64,000 nt of DNA from Catenaria anguillulae PL171 (taxonomy: Eukaryota > Blastocladiomycota > Blastocladiomycetes > Blastocladiales > Catenariaceae), in assembly GCA_002102555.1 (NCBI GenBank), contig MCFL01000008.1, positions 558,001 to 622,000 on the forward strand, given 5' to 3'. Position 1 is the first letter of the stretch. Every line of letters begins with the position of its first letter. The translations under genes and the position numbers were made by a program. Positions 32,120 through 41,079 of this stretch are shown here, piece after piece. The notes under the pieces are model-generated. The model was not told where the DNA came from. It did not search any database and worked only from the letters and a program-made list of their open reading frames with translations.

Positions 32120-34372
32120 ATGACGTCGGCCGCCCACTCCCGCAACCACCCCGGTGCCGGTGCCGGTGCCGTCGCTGGCGGCGCCCGCCCGCGGGTCGTT
32201 GTACTGATCCCGCCCCAGCTCAAGAAGCTGCGCATCGACCGCATCGAGCACTACATGCGCAAGGCCCTGGCCGACGACTCTGTCCAGCTCGACGACGTTG
32301 TCATGCACTTTGCCACCGTTGCCGACGAGTCCGAGGATTTCATCGTTGCCACGACCCCAGTCGCTGCTCAACCCGCTCCCCAAGTCGCCGTGACTGCTCC
32401 TGCCCCGGCCAAGCGTGCCCCGTCGCCCAAGCGCGCCGCGTCGCCGCCTCGCCGGCAACAGCAGGCCGCTCCTGCCACTGACTCGTGGGCAACCAACAAT
32501 TCGGCCAACAACAACGACTGGAACGCTGCTCCAGCTCCGGCTCCCAGGTCCGCGCCCGCGCCTGCGGCTGCCCCTGCCCCGAAGCCTGCTCCCACTGCCG
32601 TTGCCAATGACCCGTGGGGCGCCAATGCCTCCAACGACTGGGGCGCGCCTGCCGCCGGCGATTGGGGCGCGTCTGCTGCTGCCAACGACTGGGGCGCAGC
32701 ATCTGCGCCTGCACCTGCTGCCGCCCCGGCGCCCAAGCCTGCTCCGGCTGCTGCTGCTCCCTCTCAAGCTGCACCCAAGCCCGCGCCCGCTCCGGCAGCG
32801 GCTACTGCTGCTGATCCGTGGGGCGCGTCCAACGACGACTGGGGCTCGCCCGCTGCTGCCGCTCCTGCACCAAAGGCTCAGGCTGCTCCCGCTCCCGCTG
32901 CTGACCAGTGGGCGGCCAACGACAACAACTCTGCCGATCCTTGGGGCCAAGCCAACAACAACGGCGGCGATCAATGGGGTTCGCCCGCGGCCTCGTCCCC
33001 TCAAAACGGCAACGCCGGTGACCAATGGGGTGCCAGCAACAACAATGGCGGCGGAGATGAATGGGGCGCTGCTCCGCCCCGCACGCGCGGCGGCTCTGGT
33101 GGCTCTGGCGCGCCCGCAGGACGGCCCGGGTCCAAGTTTGGCGACAAGTTGTCCAAGGCCTACTCGGGATCGGCTAACCGATTCCAGAACAAGCCGTCGC
33201 CGTTCCCGACCGAAAAGGACGCGTGGCAGGCCGCAGCTAAGGGCGAGTTCCCTGAGCCGCCCGCGCCCGTCCACGTGTCGAGGGATGTGCGCAAGGAGGA
33301 CGGCGCCGTGTTTGGCAATGGCCCTGCAAGTGTGGGCAGTGGTAGTGGCGGAAACACGCGGTCGAGCAGTCGCAACAACCAGCAGGATCGCAGTGGGTCC
33401 GGGTATGGCGCCGGCAGACGTGGCGGCAGTACGCGCGGCAGTGGTGGGGATGATTGGAACTCGAGTGCTGCCGCCCCGGCTGCCTCGACCGGTGGCAACG
33501 ATTGGGGTGCGTCTGCGGGCGGGAACGATTGGGGCGCGTCAGCCGGTGGCAACGACTGGGCCTCTGGCAACGCTGGTGGCAGTGACTGGGCCGCTGGCAA
33601 CGCTGGTGGAAGTGACTGGGCCTCGGGCAACACTGCCCCCGCTGCTCCGGCTCCGGCCCCAGCCGCGTCTGCTCCTTCAGCTGTGACGGCCGCTTTGGCG
33701 CAAGTTTCGGCCACTCCGGCTGCAGCCGCCGGCTCGTTTGACTGGGCTGCCGACTCGCCGCCCAACTCGGCCACTTCCCCCTCCTCGTCTTCCAACAACA
33801 ACAAGTCGGCTGCTGCCGCCGATCCTTGGGCCAGCTCTGGTGCCGACTCGTCGTGGCCGCCAAAGGAGGCCGCTGCTGCTCCAGCTCCCAAGCCAAAGTC
33901 GCGCTCGCGCTCGAGGTCAAAGTCGCCCGCTAAGCCCGCTGCTGGCGCCGGCTCCAGCTCGGGTGGTGTGCACGTGTTCATTGGTGACCTGCGCCCGGAA
34001 GCCGCTACCAAGCAAGCCATGGCCGATCTTGCCCGGTCGGGTGCTCAGCTCGATGTGGTCGATGTGCAGATCCGCGGGCCAAAGCAGCGCGGCCCGCTCC
34101 AAGTGTGCAGTGCCAAGTTGACGTTTGCCACACCCGACGAGGCCACGCGCTTCTTCAACTATGTCAAGCAAGCCAGTGAGGAGGGTAAGGTGGCCGTTGG
34201 TGTGCAGGATGGCAGGGTCAGTGTGACGCACAAGGACAAGGCAGAGGCAGAGGAGAAGAAGCCTGCGCCTGTTGTGGAGGAAAAGAAGCCCGTCGTGACT
34301 GGGTGGGCGGCACAGGAGGATGAGCCCGTGGCATTTGATTGGGCCACGGCCAACAACAACTCCGGCTGGTAA
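32120..34372 (+). CDS. Family A member 7: VVVLLP module, WG-rich repeats, C-terminal RRM-like module
   Basis: Intact frame of 750 codons from ATG 32120 (MTSAAHSRNHPGAGAG). The N-terminal module is 'RPRVVVLIPPQLKKLRID' to 'DSVQLDDVVMHFATVAD'. The central ~450 residues are Ala/Pro/Gly/Asn/Ser-rich with about twelve Trp-Gly dipeptides in recurring contexts such as 'NDWGA', 'DPWGA' and 'DQWGS', plus Trp-Ala variants ('NDWASGN'). Near 33,900 an SR/K-rich patch ('SKSRSRSRSKSPAK') precedes the RRM-like module 'VHVFIGDLRPEAATKQAM' ... 'AKLTFATPDEATRFFNYV'. The tail ends 'FDWATANNNSGW'. Clustered WG dipeptides in disordered sequence are the hallmark of Argonaute-hook proteins (established for GW182/SHH2-type platforms); whether this copy binds Argonaute is inference. 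Confidence 0.8.
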   Translation: MTSAAHSRNHPGAGAGAVAGGARPRVVVLIPPQLKKLRIDRIEHYMRKALADDSVQLDDVVMHFATVADESEDFIVATTPVAAQPAPQVAVTAPAPAKRAPSPKRAASPPRRQQQAAPATDSWATNNSANNNDWNAAPAPAPRSAPAPAAAPAPKPAPTAVANDPWGANASNDWGAPAAGDWGASAAANDWGAASAPAPAAAPAPKPAPAAAAPSQAAPKPAPAPAAATAADPWGASNDDWGSPAAAAPAPKAQAAPAPAADQWAANDNNSADPWGQANNNGGDQWGSPAASSPQNGNAGDQWGASNNNGGGDEWGAAPPRTRGGSGGSGAPAGRPGSKFGDKLSKAYSGSANRFQNKPSPFPTEKDAWQAAAKGEFPEPPAPVHVSRDVRKEDGAVFGNGPASVGSGSGGNTRSSSRNNQQDRSGSGYGAGRRGGSTRGSGGDDWNSSAAAPAASTGGNDWGASAGGNDWGASAGGNDWASGNAGGSDWAAGNAGGSDWASGNTAPAAPAPAPAASAPSAVTAALAQVSATPAAAAGSFDWAADSPPNSATSPSSSSNNNKSAAAADPWASSGADSSWPPKEAAAAPAPKPKSRSRSRSKSPAKPAAGAGSSSGGVHVFIGDLRPEAATKQAMADLARSGAQLDVVDVQIRGPKQRGPLQVCSAKLTFATPDEATRFFNYVKQASEEGKVAVGVQDGRVSVTHKDKAEAEEKKPAPVVEEKKPVVTGWAAQEDEPVAFDWATANNNSGW
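32480..33640 (+). repeat. Coding repeat region: WG/WA-dipeptide motifs
   Basis: Within family A member 7, degenerate codon-level repeats encode (N/D/S)-(D/P/Q/E)-W-(G/A) units. The clearest array is at ~33495-33630, where the unit 'GGNDWGASA' recurs and grades into 'GGSDWAxGNA'. Elsewhere the units are spaced by Ala/Pro-rich linkers. Confidence 0.75.
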
Positions 34373-34918
34373 GCACATGTGTGACTCTTGTTTCTGTCTT
34401 TCTCGGGTTGTGTGCATCATGATGAGCGTGTGATGTTGTATCTCTCCCCTTTTCATTGGATCTTTCTGTTTCTCATCCATCCCCTCTTCTCTCTCCGTGT
34501 TCTCTCGTTTTCTTGTTTTGATGTAGTACCATTTGTCCAGTTAGTGTCCCGTCTCTTTTTCTCCCTGATTCTTGACTCTAGTTGAGCCAGATATTCCTTT
34601 TGCGTTCTAAAGTCATTACAGCTTTTTTTACGTTTCCGACTTGGATTTGGTCATTTCGATGCGCTGCCGTCAAGCGAGCAAGCCGAGACCGGACCTCTAA
34701 CCTTGGCTTCAGTTGTTCGCAGTTCGCATTCGCTCTCTCACTGTCTCTCACTGTCTCTCACAAACCTCAATGCATATCAGCCAATGTCATTGTGTGTATA
34801 TACGCAGAGTGCCACCCTTGAATCGTCGCCCAAGCTAGAAGGGACCCAAATGACAAGTGCATAGAATCAGTCTCCGCCACGGCCCAGCACAAGCGCAACT
34901 ATTTCCATTCCATTCATC
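34373..34918. other. Intergenic region, T/C-rich
   Basis: The 3' untranslated sequence of the WG protein is followed by a long pyrimidine-rich stretch and a TATA-like TGTGTATATACG at ~34793, about 115 nt upstream of ATG 34919. No coding frame. Confidence 0.5.
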
Positions 34919-35793
34919 ATGGCATGGCACGGTCAAGCTAATAACTATGGCGGCTACTACGACGACGACTCTGACTCTGACTCCGGCAGCTACTACGGTT
35001 CCTACTCGTATGCCCTTCCCTCCAAGTCGCCCAAGTGCAAGTGCGGCCCCAACCGGCGCAGAAACTGAAGAGCGACTGATGACAAGTCCGCCCCCGCTCA
35101 TCCAGCCCTCATGTCGCTTACTCAGGCTATGCCCAAGTAGTTTACAATGAGCCCGAACCCGAGCCCGAGCCCGAGCCCGAACCCGAATCCAACGACCACC
35201 AAGTCGCCCGGTACATGCTGACCTCGCCCCTCGACGACTCGACCCTGGTCCCAACCTACTACCCGTCCCGTGTGGTCTACCGCGCGGCCCTGCCCGACAT
35301 GACCTGGGACTACTTTGCGCCCTTTTCCCGCCACAACGACCGCGACGTCCAATGGCGCCTGTATTCCAAGACGGGCCGCAATGACTCGAAATGGTGGCAC
35401 CCTGAGGACCTGGACAACCACATTGGCATGGGATGGGGAGACAAAAATGTGTGGACTCCATTCATTTCCTTCTCGTGCGATCTCGAGTGGGCCATTTACT
35501 ACACACTCAAGCAAGAGTTTGTAGGCGGCCAGTTTCGCCAGTTGTACCAAGTGCAGGTTCCCGAGGAGCACATCTTTGGGTACGGCGGGGACAATGCCAC
35601 GCTCAGGTCGTTTGTCGACAGTGCGAGCGAGGTGTTTGCGCATCGGTTTGTCGATGTGTATTCGTACCAGGAGCTACAGATCAATGGGAGTGCGTGGCAG
35701 GCGTCTGAGGATTGGTTTTTCGACAGGGCGGACATGTATGACCCGACGTATCCGTTTGCCGAGTGGAGCGATTACATGAGAGATGTGTTGTGA
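34919..35793 (+). CDS. Family B member 4 (short subtype)
   Basis: ATG 34919 opens a short first exon with a D/S/Y/G-rich segment ('MAWHGQANNYGGYYDDD'). A stop-containing stretch after ~35006 must be an intron, probably GTATGC ... TACTCAG (to ~35125), although a simple join leaves frame off by one, so the exact border is uncertain. The second exon starts with a (Pro-Glu)n repeat from tandem GAGCCC units. The domain is complete: 'RVVYRAALPDMTWDYFAPF', 'EDLDNHIGMGWGDKN', 'TPFISFSCDLEWAIYYTL', 'EEHIFGYGG', 'ASEVFAHRFVDVYSYQEL', 'YPFAEWSDYMRDVL'. Tandem neighbour of member 5, in the same orientation. Confidence 0.75.
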
Positions 35794-36043
35794 CGGTCGT
35801 TGAGGTGTACATGTTGCAGATTGATTTGTTGCCATAAAGTTGCATGTGCACCAATGCATACATCAATTCAGGAGTGTGTGTCGGGCCGATTTAGGACTTG
35901 TCGCGGACAACCGCGAATCGCACGCGCATCACTCCTCCCCTTTGTCTCGCACCCCATACACCGATACCTACGCCAGCTAGCTGCAGCAGCCAGTATTTGA
36001 ATTCTTGTCCGTTGGTACCTTTCTACGAACACACAGCGCAATC

Positions 36044-36869
36044 ATGACCTGGCATCGCGGCTCCTACTACAATGACTCCGACTCGGACTCGGACAAGTAC
36101 GCCACCCGCCCACCCTGTGAATGAAATCTGTCCTCAATCAATTAAAGGCATACAACTGACCCGTCCACATTGCACACTCGTGCACATCCTATCAATTCAT
36201 GTCCATAGTGAAACGTGCCCCGGCTGCGACGGCGAGTGCGGCGAGTCCAGCTGCAACGATCACCACGTCGCCCGCTTTCTCCTTTCGTCGCCTTTGACCG
36301 AAAACGCGCTCGCCTCGCCCAACTCCCCGGCAACGATCGTGTACCGCGCGTGCATGGCCGACATGCCATGGGACCGGTTCACGCCGTTTAACCGGCCAAC
36401 CGACCCGGATGTTGCGTTTCGTCTGTGGGCTGCTGGCGGGCGTCACGCTCGCAAGTTCTGGGATGTCGACGACCTGGATGACCATATCCAGATGGGGTGG
36501 GACGAAGGGACGGATTCGCCGTTCATCTCGTTCTCCAACGACCTTGAGTGGGCGGTGTATTACACCCTCAAGCAAGAGTTTGTCGGCGACGAGTCTCGCC
36601 GGCTGTTCCAGATCCAGGTGCCCGACGACCACCTCTTCGAGTACGACGGCGACGACGAGACCTCGGCCGCGTTTGTCGAGAGCGCAAGTGAGGTGTTTGC
36701 ACATCGATTCGTCGATGTGTATGCATACGAGGCACTCGAGATTTGTCCACGTGCCCGAGGCGTGGCTAAGGCGTGGTTTGCGGAGCGTGCCGAGATGAGT
36801 TTCCCGACGTATCCGTTCTTGGAGTGGAGCGAGCACATGAGGGATGTGCTGGATTCGGGGTGCGAGTAG
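36044..36869 (+). CDS. Family B member 5 (short subtype)
   Basis: Two exons: ATG 36044 to 36096 ('MTWHRGSYYNDSDSDSDK'), intron 36097-36208 (GTACGC ... CATAG), then 36209-36869, in frame. After a Cys-containing linker ('NETCPGCDGECGESSCND') the domain reads 'TIVYRACMADMPWDRFTPF', 'DDLDDHIQMGWDEGTD', 'SPFISFSNDLEWAVYYTL', 'DDHLFEYDGDDETS', 'ASEVFAHRFVDVYAYEAL' and 'YPFLEWSEHMRDVL'. This is the cleanest short-subtype copy and the best query for remote homology. The layout (YR start, S-F-I-S-F core, later conserved FVDV) is compatible with an ADP-ribosyltransferase-like fold, unproven. No signal peptide, so probably intracellular. Confidence 0.8.
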
Positions 36870-37389
36870 GGCAGCGGGGGATGCAGTGGGAACGACAATG
36901 TGTTGACGATTCAAGTGTCATTTGGTGTGTGCCTGCCTCCCCTTTTATGTTGTATTGTCGCATTTTTTCGGTCTCTTTGCTCATTCGCAAGCTCATCGGC
37001 ACAGTTGTAATCATAGTGTTACAGGTAGTGACATCTCTTGGCCTCGCAAAAACACATTCCTTTTGGGCCACAACAATGTGTCAAACTTGGATCGGAGTCC
37101 GCGAAGGCGTCAGTCCAAAATGTCCTGTCGACACAGATCACATATGTATGAAGTGGACTGACGTGAACTTCGTCAATGGACACCTGATCTTGTCCATGTA
37201 TGTAGCTGTCCATTGCTCGTCGCCGCGTGTCCATTCGCCCAGCGTGGACTCATTGTGGGCAGAAACTCTCTCATGACGCAAAGCTATAAAGAGGCGGCAT
37301 CGCCCTTCACTTGCAGGTCACTCCTGTATCCAAACCCCAGCTCTGGAGTCTTATTCGCCTTGACAACCTACTCGACACGCCACACAGAA
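36870..37389. other. Intergenic region between family B members 5 and 6
   Basis: No coding frame of quality. Contains a TATA-like element at ~37283 upstream of member 6. Confidence 0.5.
37282..37291 (+). promoter_or_regulatory. TATA-like element
   Basis: AGCTATAAAGAGG lies about 105 nt upstream of ATG 37390. It is nearly the same string as the element before the gene at 7537. Confidence 0.45.
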
Positions 37390-38112
37390 ATGTCTCTCGT
37401 CCGTTCCTCCGTCACAGTGGACTTTCTCGTCGATCGACTTGCCTCCACCACAATCACCGAAGATTCAGAGCCCGCATGCGAGACTGTGTACCGCGCCGTG
37501 CTCAGCGACAAGCCATGGGATCAGATTGAATTCGTGGGCACGACCGCTTCTCGCAAGAAGCAATACCGCCTCCATGCGCGTAGTACCGACAGGCAAAGCG
37601 ACGTGACCATCGAGGAGCATCTCAACCTTGGGTTCAACAAGAGTGCCGCCAGGAATAGGCCTGCGGATCCGATCGACTCGCCGTGGATTTCCTTTTCCAA
37701 GAGTCGCGGTTGGGCCGTATTCTATACGCTCAAGCAGGACGTGGTTTTCAACGAGAAGCGTGTGCTGGTTTGCTTGCGCGTGCCAAAGTCGCAGCTGCAA
37801 GTGTACAATGGCGCCGACCGCAAGGCCAAGGCATTTGCGTCGAGCGCTCAAGAGTGCTTTGGCCATGTCTTTGTCGATGTGCATGAGTATTCCGAAATCA
37901 AGATTGACCAGAAGGTGCGCGATGCCTTTGTGCAGTGGGTTGCGTTGCGCCGCGATGTTGCCCAGTACGAAAGTGGCCATGCTCAGCATGGAGGCCATCG
38001 TGGACGCAGTCGAGGTCGGGGTGGCAACGGATACGCATACAGGCGCCAGCAACCGACGTATCCGTACACGAACTGGACCGACTACTTGGACAAGATGCGG
38101 TTGAGCGTTTGA
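37390..38112 (+). CDS. Family B member 6 (divergent short subtype)
   Basis: Single intact frame of 240 codons from ATG 37390 (MSLVRSSVTVDFLVDRL), without the acidic first exon of members 3-5. The domain is shifted towards the N-terminus: 'ETVYRAVLSDKPWDQIEF', 'VTIEEHLNLGFNKSA', 'SPWISFSKSRGWAVFYTL', 'CLRVPKSQLQVYNG', 'FGHVFVDVHEYSEIKI'. The end has a Gly/His/Arg insertion ('GGHRGRSRGRGGNGYAY') before the family ending 'YPYTNWTDYLDKMRL'. The insertion is RGG-like, which would suit nucleic-acid binding (inference). Last of three consecutive family B genes on the plus strand. Confidence 0.78.
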   Translation: MSLVRSSVTVDFLVDRLASTTITEDSEPACETVYRAVLSDKPWDQIEFVGTTASRKKQYRLHARSTDRQSDVTIEEHLNLGFNKSAARNRPADPIDSPWISFSKSRGWAVFYTLKQDVVFNEKRVLVCLRVPKSQLQVYNGADRKAKAFASSAQECFGHVFVDVHEYSEIKIDQKVRDAFVQWVALRRDVAQYESGHAQHGGHRGRSRGRGGNGYAYRRQQPTYPYTNWTDYLDKMRLSV

Positions 38113-38513
38113 AGCGCTCATTCATTGTCATTAAGTGATGTGTGAAGTGAAGGTCCTTGTGATGTCTCGCGCTATGCATGTTCCATGAGTCGTTGCTATT
38201 TTTTTGTGTATGCTCAGTTCAAAGTCTTTATGCAGTCTCCCAAACGTTCGTTTTCTAAATATCCGTGAGGCAGCAGCATGAATGTTAATGGGCAAATGCC
38301 AGTTTGGAGTCGGACTCAAAGTGGACATGGATCTGTTCCGATTTAGCGCACCGTCACCGTCAAGCGAAACGTGATGAAGCATGTGATTGTGCCACCGCAC
38401 AACCGCAGAGGCACCCAATCGCAATCGAGTGCGGCACGCCGACTTCCAAACCTTCAGCGTCACATTTCATCGTAAGGTTACGGCATTAGTGTCATGCATT
38501 CAATCGCACCTGG
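38113..38513. other. Intergenic region
   Basis: No convincing frame, RNA or repeat seen. Presumed 3' region of family B member 6 and promoter of the BTB gene. Confidence 0.45.
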
Positions 38514-40544
38514 ATGGTCAACGCAATAACCATGATGAGTGCCGACCCCATGAACCAAAGCCAAACCCCAAATCAGCCAATCACGGTCGGCGCCGCCCTA
38601 GGCCTCGACACCTCTGCCGCCGCCACCTCGCCGGCCTCGCCCAAGTCCCCAATGTCCCCGCTGTCGCACACGCATGCACAAGCGCAGGTTCCGGCACAGT
38701 CACAGTCACAGTCACAGGCAACTCCCGGTTCCCCCGCGGCCGCGGCCGCTGTACAGCCGCCCTCCCGTACGGGGTCCACAACCACGCCAGCCGGTCCGGG
38801 AGCGGCACCAGCAGCAAAGCCCATGGGTGTCCGCCTGGAACGTTGCCGCCAGTGTAAAGACGTGTTTGGGTGCCAACTCGACTTGCGCTCGTCCGACCTC
38901 TTTACCGACATTGAGCTCGTGTTGCCCTCCGGCCACAGGCTGCGTGCCCACAAACTCGTTCTCGCCACAGCCTCGCCCGTCCTGCGTGCCAGACTCAGTG
39001 AACAGCCCGATATCACCTCCCTCGACCTCAAGGACTTTTTGCTCGTCGACCCGCACAATGTTGCACCCGCCGTGGTGGATTTTATGTATTCTCGCCAGGC
39101 CGTTGTCCACGCCGGCAATGTGCTCGGCATGACCCGCGCTGCCCGGGATTTGGGTATTGTGGATCTGTTCCAGCTGTCTTCGGGCATTCTCTCTCGCTTT
39201 GTGGTTGCCGACCCGCACGCCATGCTCCCCACGGCTGTCCAATTCAACTTGCACGATCTGACGGCACAAATCGTGGACGTATTGCTCGCCCCCGGTCGCA
39301 CGCTGGATCAACGTACCTGGGACGCTCTCGCGCATTTGCCCGCTGCTCAATTCTCTGCCCTGCTTGCCTCGCCGCAATGCCCGCTCACCCCGAACCAGCG
39401 CTTCGAGGCTGTGCGCGCATTTGTTGATCGCAATGCCGAGTCGGGCGATCACCGCAAGTGCCTCATTCACCCAGACGCTCCTCCCGCATCTCCATCGGGC
39501 CAAGTCGAGTCGGATTTGTGCATCTGCTCGTCCATCCGCCCACTCACGCCCGAAGAGATTCGCGCCATTTGGACCGTGGTCGATTTTTCCGCCCTCGAAC
39601 CCGACGTGCTGTCCATGGCGTTCACCATGAAACATGTCCCTCAAGATCTCGTGTTCGGTGCCGTCATGTCCAAGCTGATGCAAATGCAGTCGAGCGCCGC
39701 AAGCATTCATTCGGCCACGTCGCCCGCGCCTTCGCATGTTGTGCAACACCCGCATCACCCACAACCTCAAGTCCAACAGCAGCCTCAGCAACAGCCGCAG
39801 GCGACGGGCAACATGTCGCAAGCCGAGCAAATGGCATTTGTTGCCTCGACGCTTTCGCGTATGAAGCTTGCCCAACAACAGCAACAGCAACAGCAGCAGC
39901 AACCGTCCGTGGACCCGAAACCCATGCCGCCCACGCCCATGTCGCACCCGCCACAGCCGCCGCAGCCCGCATCGCCGACTGCTTCCAACCACCCGCAACC
40001 GCTTCCGCTCAACCAAATCCGGACTGTTCCCCAGCAAACCGACTCTATGTACTCACCGCACGCCACCCCGCAAGCGCGGCCTGCGCCCACGCCCGTTGTG
40101 GTCCAGGTGCAGACGCAACAGCAAGCGGGACATAACCAGTATGTGCCCCCGCAACAGCAACAAGCCAGTCATGCCAACGCCAACGCCAACGCCAACGGAG
40201 GTGTGTGGACACCGCAGGGTTTCCCGCAACAGCAGCAACAGCAACAAGCGCCCGCACATCCGTCAGGCCCACCCCCTGCCCAGCAGCAGCACCAGTATGC
40301 GCAGCAGCAGCAGTACCAGCAACAGCAACAACAGCAGCAGCAGTACGCGCAGCAGCAGCAAATGTACCAGCAGCGGAGACAGTCTGCGAGCGGCCAAGGC
40401 TCGTCGTCGTCGCTGACTGCCCCGCAGCAACCGCACGGTGGCCAGGATGTCGATGGGCGGACCATGAGCCCGAGCTCATCGAGCGACAAGATCAATAAGG
40501 GTGGGAGCAAGGTCATGAGCCGATTGAGTAAGTTGCTCGGGTAA
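38514..40544 (+). CDS. BTB/POZ-domain protein with long polyglutamine-rich tail
   Basis: Intact frame of 676 codons; ATG 38514, with ATG 38532/38535 as alternatives. The first ~100 residues are Ser/Pro/Gln low complexity. A short 'CRQCKDVFGC' motif precedes the BTB domain at ~residues 122-215: 'SDLFTDIELVLPSGHRLRA' + 'HKLVLATASPVLRARLSE' and 'VVDFMYSRQAVVHAGNVL'. A BACK-like helical region follows to ~375 ('QFSALLASPQCPLTPNQRF' is typical). The rest is Gln/Pro-rich with several Gln runs (39870-39905; 40215-40375). The last residues 'VMSRLSKLLG' are amphipathic. BTB proteins often dimerise and bring targets to Cullin-3 ligases; with a Q-rich tail a transcriptional role is also possible. Confidence 0.8.
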   Translation: MVNAITMMSADPMNQSQTPNQPITVGAALGLDTSAAATSPASPKSPMSPLSHTHAQAQVPAQSQSQSQATPGSPAAAAAVQPPSRTGSTTTPAGPGAAPAAKPMGVRLERCRQCKDVFGCQLDLRSSDLFTDIELVLPSGHRLRAHKLVLATASPVLRARLSEQPDITSLDLKDFLLVDPHNVAPAVVDFMYSRQAVVHAGNVLGMTRAARDLGIVDLFQLSSGILSRFVVADPHAMLPTAVQFNLHDLTAQIVDVLLAPGRTLDQRTWDALAHLPAAQFSALLASPQCPLTPNQRFEAVRAFVDRNAESGDHRKCLIHPDAPPASPSGQVESDLCICSSIRPLTPEEIRAIWTVVDFSALEPDVLSMAFTMKHVPQDLVFGAVMSKLMQMQSSAASIHSATSPAPSHVVQHPHHPQPQVQQQPQQQPQATGNMSQAEQMAFVASTLSRMKLAQQQQQQQQQQPSVDPKPMPPTPMSHPPQPPQPASPTASNHPQPLPLNQIRTVPQQTDSMYSPHATPQARPAPTPVVVQVQTQQQAGHNQYVPPQQQQASHANANANANGGVWTPQGFPQQQQQQQAPAHPSGPPPAQQQHQYAQQQQYQQQQQQQQQYAQQQQMYQQRRQSASGQGSSSSLTAPQQPHGGQDVDGRTMSPSSSSDKINKGGSKVMSRLSKLLG

Positions 40545-41079
40545 GCAGACATGCATGTATAGATGTGTGCGAATGCAGACTGGATTTCATTTGTGTCGTT
40601 TTCGTCATTCTTTTCCTTTGGTTGGGGCCAGTGTGTTTGTTTGTTTTCTGCGCCTCCTTCATGCACACACGTGTTCTTGTGTCTTGTGTTTCTTGTCTAT
40701 TTGTTTTCATTTCCACGGGCCCAGTTCGTAGATACAGATTCACCGTTCCTGTCATCGTAAAATCTCGGGGTTCTGCAAAAGTATTATCGTCTTGAACGGA
40801 AACCTGTGAGCCCACTGGCTTGCCATCAAATATCATACACGCATAAGCATGTGCTGCCCACTTCGGCTCTTCGTCTTGTCAACATATCATAAGTGACGGG
40901 CAGTTGCTTTCGCGTCAGCTGCAATGTTCACGGGCGTGGGAACGCGTCACGTGAGGGCGGATGAGCATGCAAGCAAGCGTGGCTTCCTTGCCCCACGCGG
41001 TTCGGCAGCGGGTGCCGGCAGAACGCGAGACAACGACGTTGTATCGCATCCATGCACAGCCGCATGCCAGAAAACAAAA
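40545..41079. other. Intergenic region
   Basis: The T-rich 3' untranslated region of the BTB gene (to ~40730) is followed by the promoter of the ZPR1-type gene. The frame of the next gene is open upstream to 40924, but that part is compositionally non-coding. Confidence 0.5.

Noticed and set aside
32084-33274. Long open frames antisense to the WG-rich gene
   Set aside because: They are by-products of the repetitive GC-rich codons of the sense gene; the predicted proteins are Arg/Gly/Ser runs.
38712-40037. 441-codon antisense open frame in the BTB gene
   Set aside because: The sense frame encodes a clear BTB domain; the antisense protein has no recognisable feature.
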